64,000 nucleotides of DNA from Erythrobacter sp. NAP1 (GTDB lineage Bacteria; Pseudomonadota; Alphaproteobacteria; Sphingomonadales; Sphingomonadaceae). The DNA is taken from positions 1,426,001-1,490,000 of the forward strand of contig NZ_CH672390.1 of NCBI RefSeq assembly GCF_000152865.1. Direction: 5' to 3'. The position numbers and the translations under genes are program-made. This document shows positions 1-9,629 of this stretch, piece by piece (the first letter of the stretch is position 1; each line of letters starts with the position of its first letter). Under the pieces are notes generated by a model. That model made no database searches. It was not told where the DNA came from and was given only the letters and a program-made list of their open reading frames with translations.

Positions 1-1
1 C

Positions 2-700
2 GGCGCGACGCTCAAGGACGCCATGAATGAAGGGCTCCGCGACTGGGTCGCGAATGTCCACGACACCTTCTACATCATCGGCACGGCGGCAGGCCCGCAC
101 CCCTATCCCGAGCTTGTGCGCAATTTCCAGAGCGTGATCGGCACCGAAGCGCGCGCGCAAATGCTCGCCCGCACCGGTCGACTGCCCGACCTTCTCGTCG
201 CCTGCATCGGGGGCGGATCGAATGCACTAGGCCTTTTCCACCCGTTCCTCGACGATCCGGACGTGAAGATGCTCGGCGTCGAAGCGGCGGGTCACGGCCT
301 GGATGGTGACGAACACGCGGCAAGCCTCCTTGGCGGCGTCCCCGGTGTGCTCCACGGCAACAAGACTTATCTGCTTCAGGACGAAGACGGCCAGATCACC
401 GAAGGCCACTCGATCAGCGCCGGCCTAGACTATCCCGGCATCGGGCCCGAGCACGCTTGGCTGAAAGAAACAGGCCGCGTCGAATACACCGCCGTGACCG
501 ATGAAGAGGCGCTCGAAGGCTTTAAGCTGCTTTGCCGTACCGAGGGAATCATTCCCGCGCTTGAGCCGAGCCACGCCATTCACGCGGTCGCCGAACGCGC
601 CAAGCAGATGAGCGATGACCAGATCATCCTGATGAATCTGTGCGGACGCGGCGACAAGGACATCTTCACCGTGGCTGAGAAGCTTGGGGTGGAGATGTGA
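2..700 (+). CDS. trpB: tryptophan synthase beta subunit, C-terminal part (5' end outside window)
   Basis: TrpB condenses indole with L-serine to make tryptophan, using pyridoxal phosphate, in a cytoplasmic complex with TrpA. The reading frame is open from base 2, so the N-terminal part, including the PLP-binding lysine, lies upstream of the window. Visible here are the glycine-rich PLP-phosphate loop (GGGSNA), the conserved NVHDT and GPHPYP segments near the start, EPSHA, and the C-terminal NLCGRGDKD motif typical of TrpB. It is followed by a small ORF and trpA, the usual trp operon order apart from the small ORF. Assignment is secure; only the start is missing. Confidence 0.97.
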   Translation, partial: GATLKDAMNEGLRDWVANVHDTFYIIGTAAGPHPYPELVRNFQSVIGTEARAQMLARTGRLPDLLVACIGGGSNALGLFHPFLDDPDVKMLGVEAAGHGLDGDEHAASLLGGVPGVLHGNKTYLLQDEDGQITEGHSISAGLDYPGIGPEHAWLKETGRVEYTAVTDEEALEGFKLLCRTEGIIPALEPSHAIHAVAERAKQMSDDQIILMNLCGRGDKDIFTVAEKLGVEM

Positions 701-703
701 GCG

Positions 704-868
704 TTGCCGGACCTCGTCAAATTCGCGCTGCTGTGGCCCATCACATCCTTGATCGCATGGGGCTCGAGCCATTTTTCCAAATGGGACACTCTTTCTCCCG
801 GTCAGGCTGCGACCCTAGGCTTCATCATGTCGCTCGCGATTATTCTTTCTCAAAAGTTGCGTAAATGA
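704..868 (+). CDS. small putative membrane protein between trpB and trpA
   Basis: This is a 54-codon frame starting with TTG three bases after the trpB stop, with GGTGGAG about 9 bases upstream. Its TGA overlaps the trpA ATG (ATGA arrangement), which suggests translational coupling on both sides. The product has a first hydrophobic stretch (LVKFALLWPITSLIAWG), a short polar loop (KWDTLSPGQ), a second hydrophobic stretch ending in ILSQKLRK, and a basic C-terminus, so one or two membrane segments are likely. I do not recognise the family. The exact fit between two trp genes argues that it is translated; the TTG start and small size keep the call tentative. Confidence 0.55.
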   Translation: MPDLVKFALLWPITSLIAWGSSHFSKWDTLSPGQAATLGFIMSLAIILSQKLRK

Positions 869-1647
869 ACCGCCTCCAAGCCGCCTTCTCCAAACCGCAC
901 CCCGCTTTCGTCGCCTTCGCAACCGCAGGCGATGGGGACACCGCGGCCAACCTCGACGCGCTGGTCGCGGGCGGGGCCGACGTGATCGAACTGGGCATGC
1001 CCTTTACCGATCCGATGGCTGACGGCCCCGCGATTCAGAGCGCCAACTTACGCTCGCTCGGCAAGGGCACGACTACCGCAGACGTGCTGCAAATGGCGAC
1101 CGACTTCCGCAAACGCCATCCCGAAACGCCGCTGGTCCTGATGGGTTATGCCAACCCGATGATCCGGCGCGGCGCTGAATGGTTTGCGCTCGCGGCCTCG
1201 AATGCCGACGTTGACGGCGTCATTTGCGTCGACATTCCGCCCGAGGAGGACGGCGAGCTTGGCCCGGCCCTGCGTGAAAAAGGTATTGCTCCAATCCGCC
1301 TCGCAACACCCACCACCGACGCAGCGCGCCTTCCCGCGGTGATCGAGGGCAGCGAGGGCTTTCTCTATTATGTCTCGGTCGCAGGCATTACTGGCAAGCA
1401 ACAGGCCGCGATCGACTCGATCGAAGCAAATGTCAGCCGGATCAAGCAGTCAACTGACCTGCCCGTCGCGGTCGGTTTCGGTGTCCGCACGCCCGAGCAG
1501 GCTGCGGAGATCGCCAAAGTGGCGGACGGCGTCGTCGTCGGCTCCGCCTTCGTCGATCTGGTCGGAGAATTTGGCGATGCGGCCCCTGCCAAGCTACAAG
1601 CACTGACCAGCGCCATGACCTCGGCCATGCGCGCCGCACGTTCCTAA
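865..1647 (+). CDS. trpA: tryptophan synthase alpha subunit
   Basis: TrpA cleaves indole-3-glycerol phosphate to indole and glyceraldehyde 3-phosphate and channels indole to TrpB. The 260-residue length is normal for the family. The catalytic glutamate lies in ELGMPFTDP and the catalytic aspartate in the following MADGPA; the phosphate-binding GFGV motif appears near residue 205. The ATG overlaps the stop of the preceding small ORF, and accD follows after 12 bases, so trpB-trpA-accD-folC can be one transcript. The start is fixed by the overlap and by alignment of the N-terminus with the family (AAFSKPHPAFVAF). Confidence 0.97.
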   Translation: MNRLQAAFSKPHPAFVAFATAGDGDTAANLDALVAGGADVIELGMPFTDPMADGPAIQSANLRSLGKGTTTADVLQMATDFRKRHPETPLVLMGYANPMIRRGAEWFALAASNADVDGVICVDIPPEEDGELGPALREKGIAPIRLATPTTDAARLPAVIEGSEGFLYYVSVAGITGKQQAAIDSIEANVSRIKQSTDLPVAVGFGVRTPEQAAEIAKVADGVVVGSAFVDLVGEFGDAAPAKLQALTSAMTSAMRAARS

Positions 1648-1659
1648 GGGATACGAGAA

Positions 1660-2511
1660 ATGAACTGGTTCACCCGCGTCCGCAATTCGCTCGGTTTCGG
1701 CACCGAGAAAACGAGCACCGAGAAAGACCTCTGGGTCAAATGCAAGAATTGCCAGGAAATGCTCTTCGTGCAGGAGTTCGAGGAGAACCTCTCGGTCTGC
1801 CCGAAATGCGCGCATCACGGGCGTATCGACGCCGACACGCGGCTGGCGCTGTTGCTCGATCCGGGTTTCGAGCTTTTGCCGATCCCGCAGGTCACCGAAG
1901 ACCCGCTCAAGTTCAAGGATTCGAAGAAGTACACCGACCGCATCAAGGCGGCGCGCGCCAAAAGCACGCACGAAGACGCCTTTGTCGCAGGCTCGGGCGC
2001 GATTGACGGGCGACCTGCCGTTGTTGGCGTGCAGGACTTCACCTTCATGGGCGGCTCGATGGGCATGGCGGTGGGTGAAGCCTTCTGTCAGGCAGCGCAA
2101 AAAGCCATCGACCGCCGCTGCGCCTTTGTGGTCGTCACTGCGGCAGGCGGCGCGCGCATGCAGGAAGGCATCCTGAGCCTGATGCAGATGCCGCGCGCGA
2201 CGGTAATGACGCGCCGCCTCAAGGCCGCTGGCTTGCCATACATCGTCGTCCTCACCGACCCGACCACGGGCGGAGTGACGGCGAGTTACGCGATGCTTGG
2301 CGATGTCCATATCGCAGAGCCCGGCGCGCTCATCGGTTTTGCCGGACAGCGCGTGATCCAGGACACGATCCGCGAGCAATTGCCCGAAGGATTCCAGCGC
2401 GCCGAATACCTGCACAAGCACGGGATGGTCGACATGGTGGTCCATCGCAAGGACCTGAAAGAACGGCTCTCGCAGGTGCTCGACTATTTGCAGCCCAAAG
2501 CGGCTGCGTAG
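1660..2511 (+). CDS. accD: acetyl-CoA carboxylase carboxyltransferase subunit beta
   Basis: AccD is half of the carboxyltransferase that moves the carboxyl group from biotin to acetyl-CoA, making malonyl-CoA for fatty-acid synthesis; its partner AccA is not in the window. The 283-residue protein has the N-terminal four-cysteine zinc ribbon (CKNC then CPKC) at about residues 27-49, and the crotonase-like core with the acyl-CoA oxyanion segments ([28 protein letters not shown]). Placement between trpA and folC is the familiar alphaproteobacterial arrangement. Start ATG lies 12 bases after trpA. Confidence 0.97.
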   Translation: MNWFTRVRNSLGFGTEKTSTEKDLWVKCKNCQEMLFVQEFEENLSVCPKCAHHGRIDADTRLALLLDPGFELLPIPQVTEDPLKFKDSKKYTDRIKAARAKSTHEDAFVAGSGAIDGRPAVVGVQDFTFMGGSMGMAVGEAFCQAAQKAIDRRCAFVVVTAAGGARMQEGILSLMQMPRATVMTRRLKAAGLPYIVVLTDPTTGGVTASYAMLGDVHIAEPGALIGFAGQRVIQDTIREQLPEGFQRAEYLHKHGMVDMVVHRKDLKERLSQVLDYLQPKAAA

Positions 2512-2519
2512 GCACTCCC

Positions 2520-3833
2520 ATGAAATCCGGTCAGCTCGACTTCGGGCAGTCCGATGACCCGCGCGTTCAGGCGCAACTGGACCGGCTCTCGGCGCTGAGT
2601 GTCCCGCAAGGGCGGCTCGGGCTGGAGACGATCCGCGCGCTGATGGATAGGCTCGGCAATCCGCACCGCAAGCTTCCGCCCGTGTTTCACGTCGCGGGGA
2701 CCAACGGCAAGGGCTCGGTCTGCGCGTTCCTGCGCGCGATGCTCGAAGCAGATGGCAAGCGGGTGCATGTGACAACCTCCCCACATCTGGTGCGCTACAA
2801 TGAACGCATCCGGCTGGCCGGCAAGCTGATCGAGGACGGACAGCTAGCTGAGCTTCTCGAAGAGGTGCTCGATGAGGGCGAGGATCTTGCGCCCAGTTTC
2901 TTCGAAGTCACCATTGCCGCCGCCTTTCTCGCCTTCAGCCGCACGCCAGCCGACGCCTGCGTGGTCGAGGTCGGCCTTGGTGGACGCTTCGATGCGACCA
3001 ATGTGCTTGAGGCCGAAGCCGTTGCCGCTTCGGGCATTGCCGCACTCGGTATTGATCATGAGCGCTTCCTGCTCGCGCCCGAAGAAGGCGTGCCGACCGA
3101 ACCACTGGCTCGCATTGCATTCGAGAAAGCAGGGATCGCAAAAACGGGCGTGCCTCTCGCGGCGCTCAGTTCGATCCCGGCTGCCAACCAACAGCTTTTG
3201 GCCAGCTGTGCCGAGGCTGGAGCGCCTCTCCTCCTCGAAGGGGACAGCTGGCATTTCCGCGATGGACCAACGCTTGCTTACGCCGATGCGGAGGGGCGTT
3301 TGAACCTTCCCGTCCCCTCGCTTCCTGGCTTTCACCAGTTCGCCAATGCCGCCCTTGCCGCCGCGATGCTGCGCCATCAGGACAGGGTCCACGTTCCACA
3401 AGAGGCGATGGGGAAAGGTCTGACCGATGTGCATTGGCCAGCGCGATTACAGCGACTGGCTCCCGGTCCGCTCACAGGCAATCGCAGCGTTTGGCTGGAT
3501 GGCGGTCACAATCGCAGCGCAGGCCTGGCAATCGCGCGTCATGCGAAGAGACATCTGGGAGGGCAGCTACACCTCGTGATCGGTATGCTCGACAACAAGG
3601 ACCCTGCCGCTCTGATCGAGCCGCTGGCTGGCCATCTGGCCTCGATCACCGCCGTGCCGGTCCCCGGTCACGACGCGCATCCCCCAGCAAGCTTCGGCGA
3701 TGAGGCCAAGTCTGCGAGCAGCCTTTCCGAGGCAATGAGCATGCTGCCGCAGGACGATCTGCCCGTGCTGATTGCAGGCTCGCTCTACCTCGCGGGCGAA
3801 GCCTTAAAGTTGAACGACGAGGTTCCGACCTAG
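2520..3833 (+). CDS. folC: bifunctional folylpolyglutamate synthase / dihydrofolate synthase
   Basis: FolC attaches glutamate to dihydropteroate and then extends the polyglutamate tail of folates. The 437-residue product has the Mur-ligase-type P-loop GTNGKGSVCAF at about residue 60, TTSPHLVRYNERIR, and the FATNV/GLGGRFDATN segment expected of the family. It follows accD by 8 bases. It is convergent with the next gene: the four bases CTAG at 3830-3833 supply the TAG stop on both strands, so the coding regions overlap at their ends. Confidence 0.95.
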   Translation: MKSGQLDFGQSDDPRVQAQLDRLSALSVPQGRLGLETIRALMDRLGNPHRKLPPVFHVAGTNGKGSVCAFLRAMLEADGKRVHVTTSPHLVRYNERIRLAGKLIEDGQLAELLEEVLDEGEDLAPSFFEVTIAAAFLAFSRTPADACVVEVGLGGRFDATNVLEAEAVAASGIAALGIDHERFLLAPEEGVPTEPLARIAFEKAGIAKTGVPLAALSSIPAANQQLLASCAEAGAPLLLEGDSWHFRDGPTLAYADAEGRLNLPVPSLPGFHQFANAALAAAMLRHQDRVHVPQEAMGKGLTDVHWPARLQRLAPGPLTGNRSVWLDGGHNRSAGLAIARHAKRHLGGQLHLVIGMLDNKDPAALIEPLAGHLASITAVPVPGHDAHPPASFGDEAKSASSLSEAMSMLPQDDLPVLIAGSLYLAGEALKLNDEVPT

Positions 3834-5242
3834 CTCGGCTCCACCCGCGGTTTGGCATTCACCGCCTCAGGTGGATCATCGACCTCTTCCTTCCCCGTCT
3901 GCCGCACACTTTCGACCACGAAACCCTTGCGCCACAGTAGCCACAAGAGCGTCATGCCGGGAATCGCGATGATCACAGTGAAGGTCCAGAAACCGACCCA
4001 TCCCAGGTTCTCGGCAAGGTAACCCGAGGGGGTCGCCAACCAGGTCCGCCCGACGGCTGCGAAACTCGACAGCAGCGCAAACTGCGTCGCGGTGTAAGCG
4101 AGGTTCGAAAGACCGGAGAGATACGTCACGAAGACGGTCAGACCGATCCCGCTCGTCAGGTTCTCGGTCCCAACGGCCAGCGCCAGCATGATGTTGTTGT
4201 CACCAACGATGGCGAGCAGGACGAACATGAAGTTCGACAGCATCATCAACAGGCCCGAGACGATAAGCGCGCGCCCCATACCGAGCCACGCGATGAAGGG
4301 GCCGCCTAGCGCAGAGCCAACGATCAGCGCGCCGAAACCGACGAACTTGTTGATCGTGATGAATTCGGTGTCGGAGAAACCAAGCTCGACGATCATTGGA
4401 TTGAGCATACCCTGCCCCATCGCGTCGCCGACCTTGTAGACCAGCACGAACAGCAGGATCAGCACCGCCCCCTTGCGACCCAGGAACTCCTTGAACGGGT
4501 TGACGACGGTTTCGATCAGCCAGGTCGAGAACTTCTGACCTGCGGCGCGCGCGCTCGACGGGTCATAGCGCCCCGCCCCCGCCCACAAGGCACCCAGCGC
4601 TGCGGGCAGGATAAGAAAGCTCGTGATCCCGTAAGCCATCGCCCAGCCGACGTCGTAACCCTCGGTCGAAGCGAGGTAGATCGTGCCTGCACCTGCCAGC
4701 AGGTTGCCGGTGCGATAGCCGAACTGGTTCATCGCGGTGCCGTGCGCCATTTCTTCGTCGGACAGAATTTCGATCCGGTAAGCGTCGATCACGATGTCTT
4801 GCGTCGCGGAAAGGAACGCGACGACGATGGCCCAGAATGCGAAGAGGCCGATGTTCTCGTTCGTCGGATTGCTGCTGCCAAGTTGCCAGAGCGCAAGAAC
4901 TAGCGCTCCCTGAACGAGGTAGAGCCATGCACGGCGCTGACCCAACATGTCGGACAGGATCGGAATGCGGGTCTTGTCGATCAACGGCGCCCACAGGAAC
5001 TTGAGCGTGTAAGGTGTCGTCAGGCCGATGGCGAAACCGATGGTCGACTTTTCGATACCGACTTTCGAGAGCCAGAAGGTCATCGTCCCCAGCAGGAGCG
5101 TCAGCGGAAATCCGGAGGAAATTCCAAGTAGGAACGCCACGAATGGCATTTTTCGACGATAGGGGGCGAAGGACGGGACGACGTATGCGAGCCCGACCAT
5201 GGCCGCGATGACCCCAAAGAGAATTGCTGTGCTCCAGTCCAT
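3830..5242 (-). CDS. MFS permease, AmpG/PAT (peptide-acetyl-CoA transporter) type
   Basis: An inner-membrane transporter of the AmpG-like branch of the major facilitator superfamily, whose known members import anhydro-muropeptides released in cell-wall turnover or carry acetyl-CoA. The protein has about 12 hydrophobic segments; the first conserved stretch is [20 protein letters not shown] and the [16 protein letters not shown] loop is typical. I chose the ATG at 5242 (MDWSTA), giving 470 residues, because residues encoded further upstream are polar and unlike the family, and an AAGGA motif lies just before it. Substrate is inferred only from family. Divergent from the Rieske gene. Confidence 0.85.
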   Translation of the reverse strand: MDWSTAILFGVIAAMVGLAYVVPSFAPYRRKMPFVAFLLGISSGFPLTLLLGTMTFWLSKVGIEKSTIGFAIGLTTPYTLKFLWAPLIDKTRIPILSDMLGQRRAWLYLVQGALVLALWQLGSSNPTNENIGLFAFWAIVVAFLSATQDIVIDAYRIEILSDEEMAHGTAMNQFGYRTGNLLAGAGTIYLASTEGYDVGWAMAYGITSFLILPAALGALWAGAGRYDPSSARAAGQKFSTWLIETVVNPFKEFLGRKGAVLILLFVLVYKVGDAMGQGMLNPMIVELGFSDTEFITINKFVGFGALIVGSALGGPFIAWLGMGRALIVSGLLMMLSNFMFVLLAIVGDNNIMLALAVGTENLTSGIGLTVFVTYLSGLSNLAYTATQFALLSSFAAVGRTWLATPSGYLAENLGWVGFWTFTVIIAIPGMTLLWLLWRKGFVVESVRQTGKEEVDDPPEAVNAKPRVEPS

Positions 5243-5319
5243 TCCGTCGTCGTCGTCCTTTTGCTTCCCAGGAATTTTATGCAACACTAGCCTTTGAGAA
5301 GAGAGATAGGGAAGCCGCG

Positions 5320-6486
5320 ATGAACGCGCCGACAACAGATTTACCCAAGGATTCGTCGAAGATGCAGCCGACACCGGGGCAATTGGCCTTGGCGCAGGCT
5401 GTTGGCGAGGGGGTGACGCGGGAGGCCGAGGCCGGTCAGACGGTACCCGCGAGCCGTTACACCGACCCCGATCACTTCGCTCGCGAGAAAGCGGCGCTCT
5501 TTGACAGGCTGCCGCAGGTCCTCGCGCCTAGCGCGCTGATCCCGGATGCAGGCATGGCCGTGCCTCACGATGCGACGGGTCGCCCACTGCTCATCACGCG
5601 CGACGGCGATGGGGTGGCGCATGTCTTCCTGAATGTCTGCCGACATAGAGGCACGAGGTTGGTTGAGGGACAAGAAGTCCAATGCGCCAAGCGGCTTGTT
5701 TGCCCTTACCACGCCTGGACCTACAAGCTCGACGGCAAGCTCCTTGCCTTACCCCGGCCTGAAACCTTCCCCGGCCTCGATAAGAGCGAGCACGGCCTTG
5801 TCGAGCTGCCTAGCCTCGAGGCAGGCGGCCTCATCTGGTTCGCGCCTGAAGAAGGCGCGGATTTCAGCGACGCGAAGGCGGTGAGCGCCGATTTCGATGC
5901 GTTCGGAATGGGCAAGGCCTACCTGTTCCGCCGCAAGACCCACACGGTCTACGGCAACTGGAAGCTCATCATGGATGCCTTCCTCGAAAGCTACCACGTG
6001 ACCCGCCTTCACGCGAACACGATCGGTCCGTTCTTCAAGGATGGTGTCACAGCAGGCGACAGCGTCGGTCCTCACCTGCGCAGCGCGGTTGGGCGGCTCG
6101 AAGAAATGGAAGGCGTCGACCTCACGGATATGGAAGCGATGCGGCGGGTCATCACCTTCGCCTACCAATTGCTGCCAGCGACCGTCATCGTGCCCAGCCC
6201 CGATTACGTCAACGTCATGGTGCTGATGCCTCAGCGCCATGATCTCACTCTGGTCGAGGACTTCATGCTGATCCCCGAAGAGCCGAAGACCGACAAGGCG
6301 CGCGACCACTGGGAGCGGTCTTGGAAACTGCTCGACGGGGGAGTTTTTGCAAGCGAGGACTTCCGCGCCGCTGAGCTGGGTCAACAAGGTCTTGAGAGCG
6401 GAGCGGTGACAGAGTTGACGCTCGGTACGCTCGAAGGCGGGATCGCGCGCTTTGATGCGATTGTGCAGGACGCCTTGAACGCCTAA
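5320..6486 (+). CDS. Rieske non-heme iron oxygenase, alpha subunit-like
   Basis: A ring-hydroxylating-type oxygenase large subunit of 388 residues. The N-terminal Rieske [2Fe-2S] site is complete (CRHRG followed by CPYHAW). The C-terminal catalytic domain has the mononuclear-iron histidines in ESYHVTRLH. Such enzymes hydroxylate or demethylate aromatic compounds, choline-type amines or similar; the substrate cannot be told from sequence, and no ferredoxin or reductase gene lies beside it, so electrons must come from elsewhere. The ATG at 5320 (MNAPTTD) follows AGGGAAG; longer upstream frames overlap the promoter of the divergent MFS gene. Confidence 0.88.
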   Translation: MNAPTTDLPKDSSKMQPTPGQLALAQAVGEGVTREAEAGQTVPASRYTDPDHFAREKAALFDRLPQVLAPSALIPDAGMAVPHDATGRPLLITRDGDGVAHVFLNVCRHRGTRLVEGQEVQCAKRLVCPYHAWTYKLDGKLLALPRPETFPGLDKSEHGLVELPSLEAGGLIWFAPEEGADFSDAKAVSADFDAFGMGKAYLFRRKTHTVYGNWKLIMDAFLESYHVTRLHANTIGPFFKDGVTAGDSVGPHLRSAVGRLEEMEGVDLTDMEAMRRVITFAYQLLPATVIVPSPDYVNVMVLMPQRHDLTLVEDFMLIPEEPKTDKARDHWERSWKLLDGGVFASEDFRAAELGQQGLESGAVTELTLGTLEGGIARFDAIVQDALNA

Positions 6487-6508
6487 GGGGCGCGGGCAAA
6501 GGAATATA

Positions 6509-7291
6509 ATGCCCACCAACCCCAAACAATCCGAAGACCGCCCCGAGGGCGACCGTATCGCGAAACTGCTCGCCCGCGCAGGTGTTGCCAGCCGCCGCGA
6601 GATCGAGCGCATGATTGCCGACGGCCGCATCACGCTGAACGACAAGGTCGTCGAGACACCTGCAACCTTCCTGACCAGCCTTCAGGGCGTGGCTGTCGAT
6701 GGCAAGCCGGTCGCGAAGCCCGAACCTGCGCAGCTTTACGCGTTTCACAAGCCCACCGGCCTGATAACGGCGGAGCGCGATCCGGCGGGGCGCGCCACGA
6801 TCTACGCAGCGCTTCGCAATGCACTGCCCAAGGATACGCCGCGGCTGATGCCGATCGGCAGGCTGGACCTCAACACCGAGGGGCTGCTGCTGCTGACCAA
6901 TGATGGCGGCCTCAAGCGACAGATGGAGCTGCCATCCTCGGGCATTCCGCGCACCTATCGTGCGCGCGCTTTCGGGGACGTTTCGCAGGAACAGCTCGAA
7001 GCGCTGATCGAAGGCGTCGAAATTGACGGCGTTCGCTACGGCTCGATCGACGCGAACCTCGAGCGCGGGGGCGCTGGGGGCAAGAACCAATGGGTTGAGA
7101 TGACAATCACCGAAGGCAAGAACCGTGAGGTGCGCCGCGTGCTCGAATATCTCGGGCTGAAAGTGAACCGGCTGATCCGCACCGCCTACGGCCCATTTGG
7201 GCTTGGCGACCTGCCGCGCGGACAGGCCGTTCGCATCCGCAAGGGCGATCTTGATCGCTTTGTCAGCACATTGAAGAGGCCCGCGAAGTAA
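6509..7291 (+). CDS. rRNA pseudouridine synthase, RsuA/RluB/RluF family
   Basis: Converts a specific uridine in ribosomal RNA to pseudouridine. Residues about 10-60 form the S4 RNA-binding domain (KLLARAGVASRREIERMI), followed by the catalytic domain with the family signature GRLDLNTEGLLLLTNDG, whose aspartate is the nucleophile, and the KNREVRR segment. At 260 residues it fits the RluB group (position 2605 of 23S rRNA in E. coli), but RluB, RluE/F and RsuA are hard to separate by eye. The stop TAA shares a base with the ATG of rsmD, so the two rRNA-modification genes are coupled. Confidence 0.9.
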   Translation: MPTNPKQSEDRPEGDRIAKLLARAGVASRREIERMIADGRITLNDKVVETPATFLTSLQGVAVDGKPVAKPEPAQLYAFHKPTGLITAERDPAGRATIYAALRNALPKDTPRLMPIGRLDLNTEGLLLLTNDGGLKRQMELPSSGIPRTYRARAFGDVSQEQLEALIEGVEIDGVRYGSIDANLERGGAGGKNQWVEMTITEGKNREVRRVLEYLGLKVNRLIRTAYGPFGLGDLPRGQAVRIRKGDLDRFVSTLKRPAK

Positions 7292-7845
7292 TGCGAGTGA
7301 TCGCTGGCGAATGGCGCGGGCGAAAACTGGTCGCGCCCAAGGGCGACGCGACGCGTCCCACGGCCGACCGAACACGGGAGACGTTGTTCTCCATGCTCAC
7401 CAGCCGCCTTGGCAGCTTCGAAGACCTACGCGTCGCTGACCTATTCGCTGGATCGGGCGCACTCGGTCTCGAGGCGCTCTCCAGAGGCGCTGCTCATTGC
7501 CTGTTCGTCGAACAGGAACGCGGCGCGCTGGACGCTATCCGCTCCAATATCTCAGCGCTGGATTGTCGTTCCCGAACTCAAGTCGACGCGGGCTCGGTCA
7601 TGAGCCTGCGCGCGGCAAAAGAGCCCTGTGATCTGATCCTTGCCGACCCGCCCTATCGCACCGGCGCGGGCGAAGTTGCGCTCGACCGTTTGCTGCGGCT
7701 CGGATGGATTGGCGATGCGACTTGGATCGCGCTCGAAACGGCTTTCGACGAAGAGCCCGAGATCAAGGGTTTCTCGGTCGACGTGTCGCGCAAGGTCGGC
7801 AAAGCGCGCCTTACGCTGCTGCAGGCATCGCAAGAGGCGCGTTGA
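7291..7845 (+). CDS. rsmD: 16S rRNA (guanine(966)-N(2))-methyltransferase
   Basis: RsmD methylates G966 of 16S rRNA using S-adenosylmethionine. The 184-residue protein starts with the typical MRVIAGEWRGRKL, then RPTADRTRETLFSML, the SAM-binding DLFAGSGALGLEALSRGA motif, and the catalytic DPPY motif (LADPPYR). Its start overlaps the pseudouridine synthase stop by one base, so both act in ribosome maturation from one transcript. The 3' end overlaps a convergent membrane-protein gene by 35 bases. Confidence 0.95.
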   Translation: MRVIAGEWRGRKLVAPKGDATRPTADRTRETLFSMLTSRLGSFEDLRVADLFAGSGALGLEALSRGAAHCLFVEQERGALDAIRSNISALDCRSRTQVDAGSVMSLRAAKEPCDLILADPPYRTGAGEVALDRLLRLGWIGDATWIALETAFDEEPEIKGFSVDVSRKVGKARLTLLQASQEAR

Positions 7846-8401
7846 ACCAGGATAGGGCGATCGCGACAAGGCTGACAATGACCACGCCCCAATGCGCAGC
7901 CATGCGCTTGGTAAAGATCAGTCCGATGCAAAGGAACATCCAGACGATGTTTGCGATGCCCCGCTGGAAATACTCCATCGCCTCCCATCCTTCGCGCCAG
8001 CCGTCATAGAATCCAGAGGCGGTCACTATCGCCAGATAGAATGCGAAGAGCCCCCAGAACTGGACGCGGTTCGCGAGATAGTATTCGCGCAATGAGCTTC
8101 CTTGCTCCAGCTTCTCGTCAGGCAGGACAGCCGCCGCCAGCAGGAACAGGGTCAGCAGTGTGAAAACGACCGGAAGGAATTCGATGAATTGTATCTGCTC
8201 GAGCTCCGAAAAGCCGCGATAGAGACCCCACCAGATGTTGAGGATAAGGCAAAGGACGATGAAGGCCGTCACTGGGACGATCGGGTCCCATCGAATGGCG
8301 CGTCCCTGCCGCATGAGGCGATGAAGGCTGAGAGCGAGATCGGCAACTGACAAGCCGATCAGGATCGCTGCAAAGATAATTAGATACTCGCCGACACCCA
8401 T
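7811..8401 (-). CDS. hypothetical multi-pass membrane protein
   Basis: A 196-residue protein with about six hydrophobic segments: residues 5-25 (EYLIIFAAILIGLSVADLAL), 43-62, 76-95, 113-132, 147-163 and 168-185. I do not recognise a family with certainty. GAGGGG lies about 6 bases before the ATG. The gene is monocistronic and convergent with rsmD, overlapping its last 35 bases; such an overlap is long but the hydrophobicity pattern and ribosome site support a real gene. Function unknown; inner-membrane location is inferred from the segments. Confidence 0.75.
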   Translation of the reverse strand: MGVGEYLIIFAAILIGLSVADLALSLHRLMRQGRAIRWDPIVPVTAFIVLCLILNIWWGLYRGFSELEQIQFIEFLPVVFTLLTLFLLAAAVLPDEKLEQGSSLREYYLANRVQFWGLFAFYLAIVTASGFYDGWREGWEAMEYFQRGIANIVWMFLCIGLIFTKRMAAHWGVVIVSLVAIALSWFNAPLAMPAAA

Positions 8402-8565
8402 GCACTGCCCCTCGCCACGAAAACCGAACGAGTTGTGAGGCTAGTGACGGGTGAACGGGTGATCAATGCGAGCAAGTGATGCCGGCTCAATCTTCCCCAA
8501 CTGAAGAAGGTGGCAGGTCCGCGCTCTTGGCACGAAGACCTGCCATCAGTCGTGGATCGAGCTGC

Positions 8566-8928
8566 TCAGCCCTCGCTCGGGCCCGGGTCGGCAAAGGCGT
8601 TTTCGATCTGAGTCCATGCCGCCTCGCGTTCCGGGCCGGTCATCGCGGTGATTGCGATCTTGTCGCCGTCCTCAAGTCTCCAGAACATTGTCTGGCGTTC
8701 GGGTGTCAGCGTCCAGTAATAGCCCTGCGTTTCCGCAGGCCAGACGTCGTACTCGGCCTGCTTTTCCGCCGGCCAGCCGTCATATTCAGCCTTCGCCTCC
8801 GGAGCCATCGGGTCCGGTGTTGCAGGCGGCGCTGGCTCTTCGATGTCCTGTGCCATGCCCGGGGCTGAGGCAACGACTCCGAATGTGACGACAGCGACGG
8901 CGCCTAGGATGAGATGGGATTTGCGCAT
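8566..8928 (-). CDS. hypothetical exported protein
   Basis: A 120-residue product with an N-terminal signal peptide (MRKSHLILGAVAVVTFGVV, cleavage probably after SAPGMAQ) and a proline/acid-rich start of the mature part. The mature part carries two near-identical short repeats (EYDGWPAEKQA and EYDVWPAETQG) and a tail (EREAAWTQIENA). The family is unknown to me but proteins of this look are common in sphingomonads. The ATG at 8928 is preceded by AGGAG at good spacing; the frame stays open further upstream but that part is not protein-like. Probably periplasmic. Confidence 0.75.
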   Translation of the reverse strand: MRKSHLILGAVAVVTFGVVASAPGMAQDIEEPAPPATPDPMAPEAKAEYDGWPAEKQAEYDVWPAETQGYYWTLTPERQTMFWRLEDGDKIAITAMTGPEREAAWTQIENAFADPGPSEG

Positions 8929-9195
8929 GAGTGGTCTCCTGATGATCGAACACGTTTGCGCGACGAATGCTAATGCGACCCGGACGAGTGATCCCCTTCG
9001 ATCCGGACGAGCCTTATGTGGCATGGCCGCAGTCATTCGCGAAGCCCGCTGAAGCGCCCAGACCTCTGCGCGCGCACGGATAAACGAAACCTGTGGCGCA
9101 AACAGGCTGAGGCGAACAGCGAAGGCCGGAAGCGGACATGAAAAAAGGCGGCTATCAGCGCCGCCTTCCTTCAAATTGGGTTGGAGCCAAAGCTC
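8929..9195. other. intergenic region between two exported-protein genes
   Basis: About 270 bases without a gene. It holds the upstream region of the exported-protein gene ending at 8566 and, near its right end, the minus-strand terminator at 9141-9166. I see no other structured element. Confidence 0.5.
9141..9166 (-). terminator. Rho-independent terminator of the gene at 9196-9498
   Basis: On the minus strand a GGCGGC(GC)/(A)GCCGCC stem with a short loop is followed directly by six T residues. It lies 30 bases after the stop of the minus-strand exported-protein gene, as expected for its terminator. Confidence 0.85.
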
Positions 9196-9498
9196 TTACT
9201 TCGAGCTCGCCGGCTTTCCAGGCCAATAATCGAGCGGGCGATTGCCCCAATCGAGGCCAGCGGCGCGGGGGTTGATGCAGCCGTCCTGATCGTCGTTCAT
9301 GCACACGTCGTAAACCTGGCCATCGATGCGCACCTTCGTGGCTTTACCGGCATCGTTGCGCTCCACCACTACTGGCGATTCGGCCTTCGTCGAGCCGTCG
9401 TTGTCGGTAGTCGCATCATTCTGCGCAATGACCGGGGCCACAGCAAAAAGAGTCGCGGCCGAAATAGAGGTGATCGAGGCTGAGATAAGGTTCTTCAT
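9196..9498 (-). CDS. hypothetical exported protein with a two-cysteine loop
   Basis: A 100-residue protein with a clear signal peptide (MKNLISASITSISAATLFAV, then APVIAQ). The short mature part has a VRIDGQVYDVC segment followed by MNDDQDGC, giving two cysteines nine residues apart that could form a disulfide in the periplasm, then NPRAAGLDWGNRPLDYWPG. I do not recognise a named domain. It has its own strong terminator at 9141-9166 and is therefore probably a single-gene transcript. Confidence 0.75.
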   Translation of the reverse strand: MKNLISASITSISAATLFAVAPVIAQNDATTDNDGSTKAESPVVVERNDAGKATKVRIDGQVYDVCMNDDQDGCINPRAAGLDWGNRPLDYWPGKPASSK

Positions 9499-9629
9499 CG
9501 TGTGTAATCCTTTGTTGTTTCCCGTCTTCCTTTGTCAGTTCCCGTGATGCCCTTCCCAATGCACTCGCCCGTCCCATGGTTCCGAAAAAGATGAAAACGC
9601 AGCCGAGTGCGCTTGCCGAGCGGGCATTC

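Noticed and set aside
1594-2784. 396-residue minus-strand frame across accD and folC
   Set aside because: It is the reverse-strand shadow of two certain genes; its translation is Arg/Ala/His-rich and has no family features.
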